Assembly (NCBI GenBank): GCA_028689195.1
Contig: JAQTWR010000131.1
Coordinates: 1-7,296, forward strand
Length of the DNA: 7,296 nt
Source of the DNA: Anaerolineales bacterium
GTDB lineage: Bacteria > Chloroflexota > Anaerolineae > Anaerolineales > Villigracilaceae
Direction of reading: 5' to 3'
The notes under the pieces were generated by a model. That model saw only the letters and a program-made list of their open reading frames with translations. It ran no database searches and had not been told where the DNA came from. Below are positions 5,965 through 7,296 of this stretch, piece by piece. The translations under genes and the position numbers were made by a program. How positions within the stretch are numbered: position 1 is the first letter of the stretch; every line of letters begins with the position of its first letter.

Positions 5965-6363
5965 ATGACCGAAAAAAAGATACGCGTGTTGGTTGCCAAG
6001 CCCGGTTTAGACGGGCATGATCGCGGCGCGAAAGTAGTGGCGCGCGCCTTGCGCGATGCGGGGATGGAAGTGATTTACACGGGGCTGCGTCAAACGCCGG
6101 AGATGATCGCCGAAGCCGCGCTGCAAGAAGATGTGGATGTGGTCGGGCTTTCCATTCTTTCGGGCGCGCACATGGCGCTGACTCCGCGCCTGCTGGAGTT
6201 GCTTAAAAATAACGGACAATCACACGTCAAAATTTTTATCGGCGGAATTATCCCCGACGAAGACGTCGTTAAATTAAAAGAGATGGGGGTGGCGGGCGTG
6301 TATGGTCCCGGCGCATCCACTGAAGATATTATCCGCGACGTGAGATCATCGGCGACGGGATAA
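5965..6363 (+). CDS. Methylmalonyl-CoA mutase, cobalamin-binding small subunit
   Basis: This 132-residue protein is a stand-alone B12-binding domain like the C-terminal part of methylmalonyl-CoA mutase. It holds adenosylcobalamin for the radical conversion between (R)-methylmalonyl-CoA and succinyl-CoA, in the cytoplasm, with a separate large catalytic subunit. The signature D16-G-H-D-R-G21 gives the cobalt-ligating His18. The S63-I-L65 motif and the G93-G94 loop complete the base-off/His-on pattern, and the protein ends with the expected VYGPGAST helix region. Length and the [18 protein letters not shown] wording are typical of two-gene mutases in archaea and Chloroflexota. The meaB-type gene 101 bases downstream on the same strand supports this over other B12 domains. 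Isobutyryl- or ethylmalonyl-CoA mutase small subunits look similar and cannot be excluded from this subunit alone. Confidence 0.92.
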   Translation: MTEKKIRVLVAKPGLDGHDRGAKVVARALRDAGMEVIYTGLRQTPEMIAEAALQEDVDVVGLSILSGAHMALTPRLLELLKNNGQSHVKIFIGGIIPDEDVVKLKEMGVAGVYGPGASTEDIIRDVRSSATG

Positions 6364-6382
6364 TTTTGAAAAACGGTTCGCC

Positions 6383-6439
6383 GTTGCGCGTCGCGCCAAC
6401 TCTTCAAACTCTTTTGACAGGCAAGGCGCGACGCGCAGC
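6383..6439. repeat. Long GC-rich inverted repeat between the mutase subunit and meaB genes
   Basis: TGCGCGTCGCGCC (6385-6397) and GGCGCGACGCGCA (6425-6437) pair perfectly over 13 bp and extend to 15 with one G-U pair. The loop is 27 bases. No U-run follows on plus, so it is not a standard terminator. A smaller hairpin with a TTCG loop (AACGG 6372-6376, CCGTT 6381-6385) overlaps its foot, so the two cannot both form fully. TTGACA (6414-6419) lies in the loop and could be a -35 for the next gene, with a poor -10 near 6438-6443. It shares GTCGCGCCAA with the hairpin after the lipoprotein gene. Confidence 0.7.
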
Positions 6440-6464
6440 ATAAGGCAAGCCCATTAATCATTCC

Positions 6465-7296
6465 ATGACTTATACACAACCCATTCTCAATGGCGAGCGT
6501 CTCGCCTTATCGCGCCTGCTGACGCAGGTGGAAAATGATTCGCCCGAATCGCGCGCGGCGTTAATCGAGTTATTTCCGCACACCGGCAAGGCGCATCTCA
6601 TCGGCGTGACGGGTTCGCCCGGCACGGGCAAATCGTCGCTGGTGAATCAACTCACGCTGCACTATCGTAAAACGGAAAAGAAACGCGTCGCAATTATCGC
6701 AGTTGACCCGTCGAGTCCTTTCACGGGCGGAGCAGTGTTGGGCGACCGCGTGCGGATGCGCGATCTCTCCGGCGATACGGGAGTTTTCATCCGCTCGATG
6801 GCTTCGCGCGGATCGCTCGGCGGCTTGGCGAAATCTACGGCAAACATGGCGCAGGTTTTCGACGCGGCGGGCTTTGACATCGTTATCATCGAAACCGTCG
6901 GCGCGGGGCAAAGCGAAGTGGACGTGGCGCGGCTGGCGCACACTACGCTGGTGGTCGAAGCGCCCGGCATGGGCGACGATATTCAAGCCATCAAAGCGGG
7001 CATCCTTGAAATCGCGGATATTCTCGTCATCAACAAAGCCGACCACCCGGGCGTGGAAAATACCGAGAAGGCGTTGAAATCCATGCTCGAACTCGCGCAC
7101 CCAACGCAGCGCGTCTTTCAACATCATGGAACATATATGAGCGCGAATGTTCCCGAAGCGGAGATGCAAAAAGATTTTTGGATTCCGCCCATTCAGCGCA
7201 CGATCTCGACGCAGGGAAAAGGAATCGCGGAGTTGATCGAAGCGATTGCGCGGCACGTTACGCACCTCAATCACAGCGGCGATTGGAAAGTGCGGG
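6465..7296 (+). CDS. meaB: MeaB/ArgK family GTPase, chaperone of methylmalonyl-CoA mutase (3' end cut by window)
   Basis: 277 codons are visible; family members have about 310-330, so the last 40 or so residues lie beyond the window. MeaB binds the mutase, uses GTP hydrolysis to gate loading of adenosylcobalamin, and protects the enzyme from inactivation. Motifs of this SIMIBI-class G protein are intact: P-loop G47-VTGSPGTGKSS58; V80-DPSSPFTGGAVLGDR, the MeaB switch I region; E143-TVGAGQSEVDV, switch II; and N190-K-A-D193 for guanine specificity. An in-frame stop at 6441-6443 limits the start, and ATG 6465 is the first good codon, though no clear Shine-Dalgarno precedes it. It may therefore be translated by coupling or from a downstream promoter. 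Older annotations call this family ArgK (lysine/arginine/ornithine transport kinase), which the context here argues against. Its neighbour is the mutase B12 subunit. Confidence 0.95.
   Translation, partial: MTYTQPILNGERLALSRLLTQVENDSPESRAALIELFPHTGKAHLIGVTGSPGTGKSSLVNQLTLHYRKTEKKRVAIIAVDPSSPFTGGAVLGDRVRMRDLSGDTGVFIRSMASRGSLGGLAKSTANMAQVFDAAGFDIVIIETVGAGQSEVDVARLAHTTLVVEAPGMGDDIQAIKAGILEIADILVINKADHPGVENTEKALKSMLELAHPTQRVFQHHGTYMSANVPEAEMQKDFWIPPIQRTISTQGKGIAELIEAIARHVTHLNHSGDWKVR

Noticed and set aside
6570..7274. A 234-codon minus-strand open frame
   Set aside because: It is antisense to meaB, whose GTPase motifs are all intact on plus. The translation is Arg/His-rich without known domains.

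Overview
This is an ordinary-looking stretch of a bacterial chromosome with moderately high GC. It carries housekeeping genes separated by unusually repeat-rich spacers. The organism is probably a member of the Chloroflexota, perhaps class Anaerolineae. That is inference from three things: a lipoprotein with a Thr/Pro-rich linker followed by a single jelly-roll-like domain, a GxxExxY protein beside 'CCACGGATTACACGGAT' repeats, and a separate small B12-binding methylmalonyl-CoA mutase subunit next to a MeaB GTPase. No rRNA or other strict marker is present to settle it.

Left part, minus strand, read right to left: a lipoprotein (4440-5168), dnaK (2414-4306), lepA (497-2296) and the first 81 codons of a GxxExxY protein (1-243). 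Each gene looks like its own unit. A textbook intrinsic terminator separates dnaK from lepA (2361-2403). The lepA-GxxExxY gap holds two related palindromic repeat units (255-346 and 369-486).

Middle, 5169-5964: a one-piece tmRNA gene, ssrA (minus, 5298-5677), with a strong extended -10 promoter and an intrinsic terminator. Its predicted tag is ANRTSYAAMPLAA. It is flanked by two repeats. On the lipoprotein side is an inverted pair of the 'GTCATTCTGAGCG' type (5186-5251). On the other side is a 120-bp MITE-like palindromic element (5758-5877) bounded by 10-bp direct repeats.

Right part, plus strand: the cobalamin-binding subunit of methylmalonyl-CoA mutase (5965-6363), a 101-bp spacer with a long GC-rich inverted repeat, then a MeaB/ArgK GTPase that runs off the window (6465-7296). 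These two act together. The first carries the adenosylcobalamin cofactor. The second is the GTPase chaperone that loads and protects the mutase. The large catalytic subunit is not in the window and may lie beyond 7296.

I see no clear evidence for a new multi-gene system. The points most worth a second look are in the spacers: the MITE-like insertion with a recognisable duplication, the covarying repeat arms, the repeat pair next to the GxxExxY gene, and the unusual tmRNA tag end.
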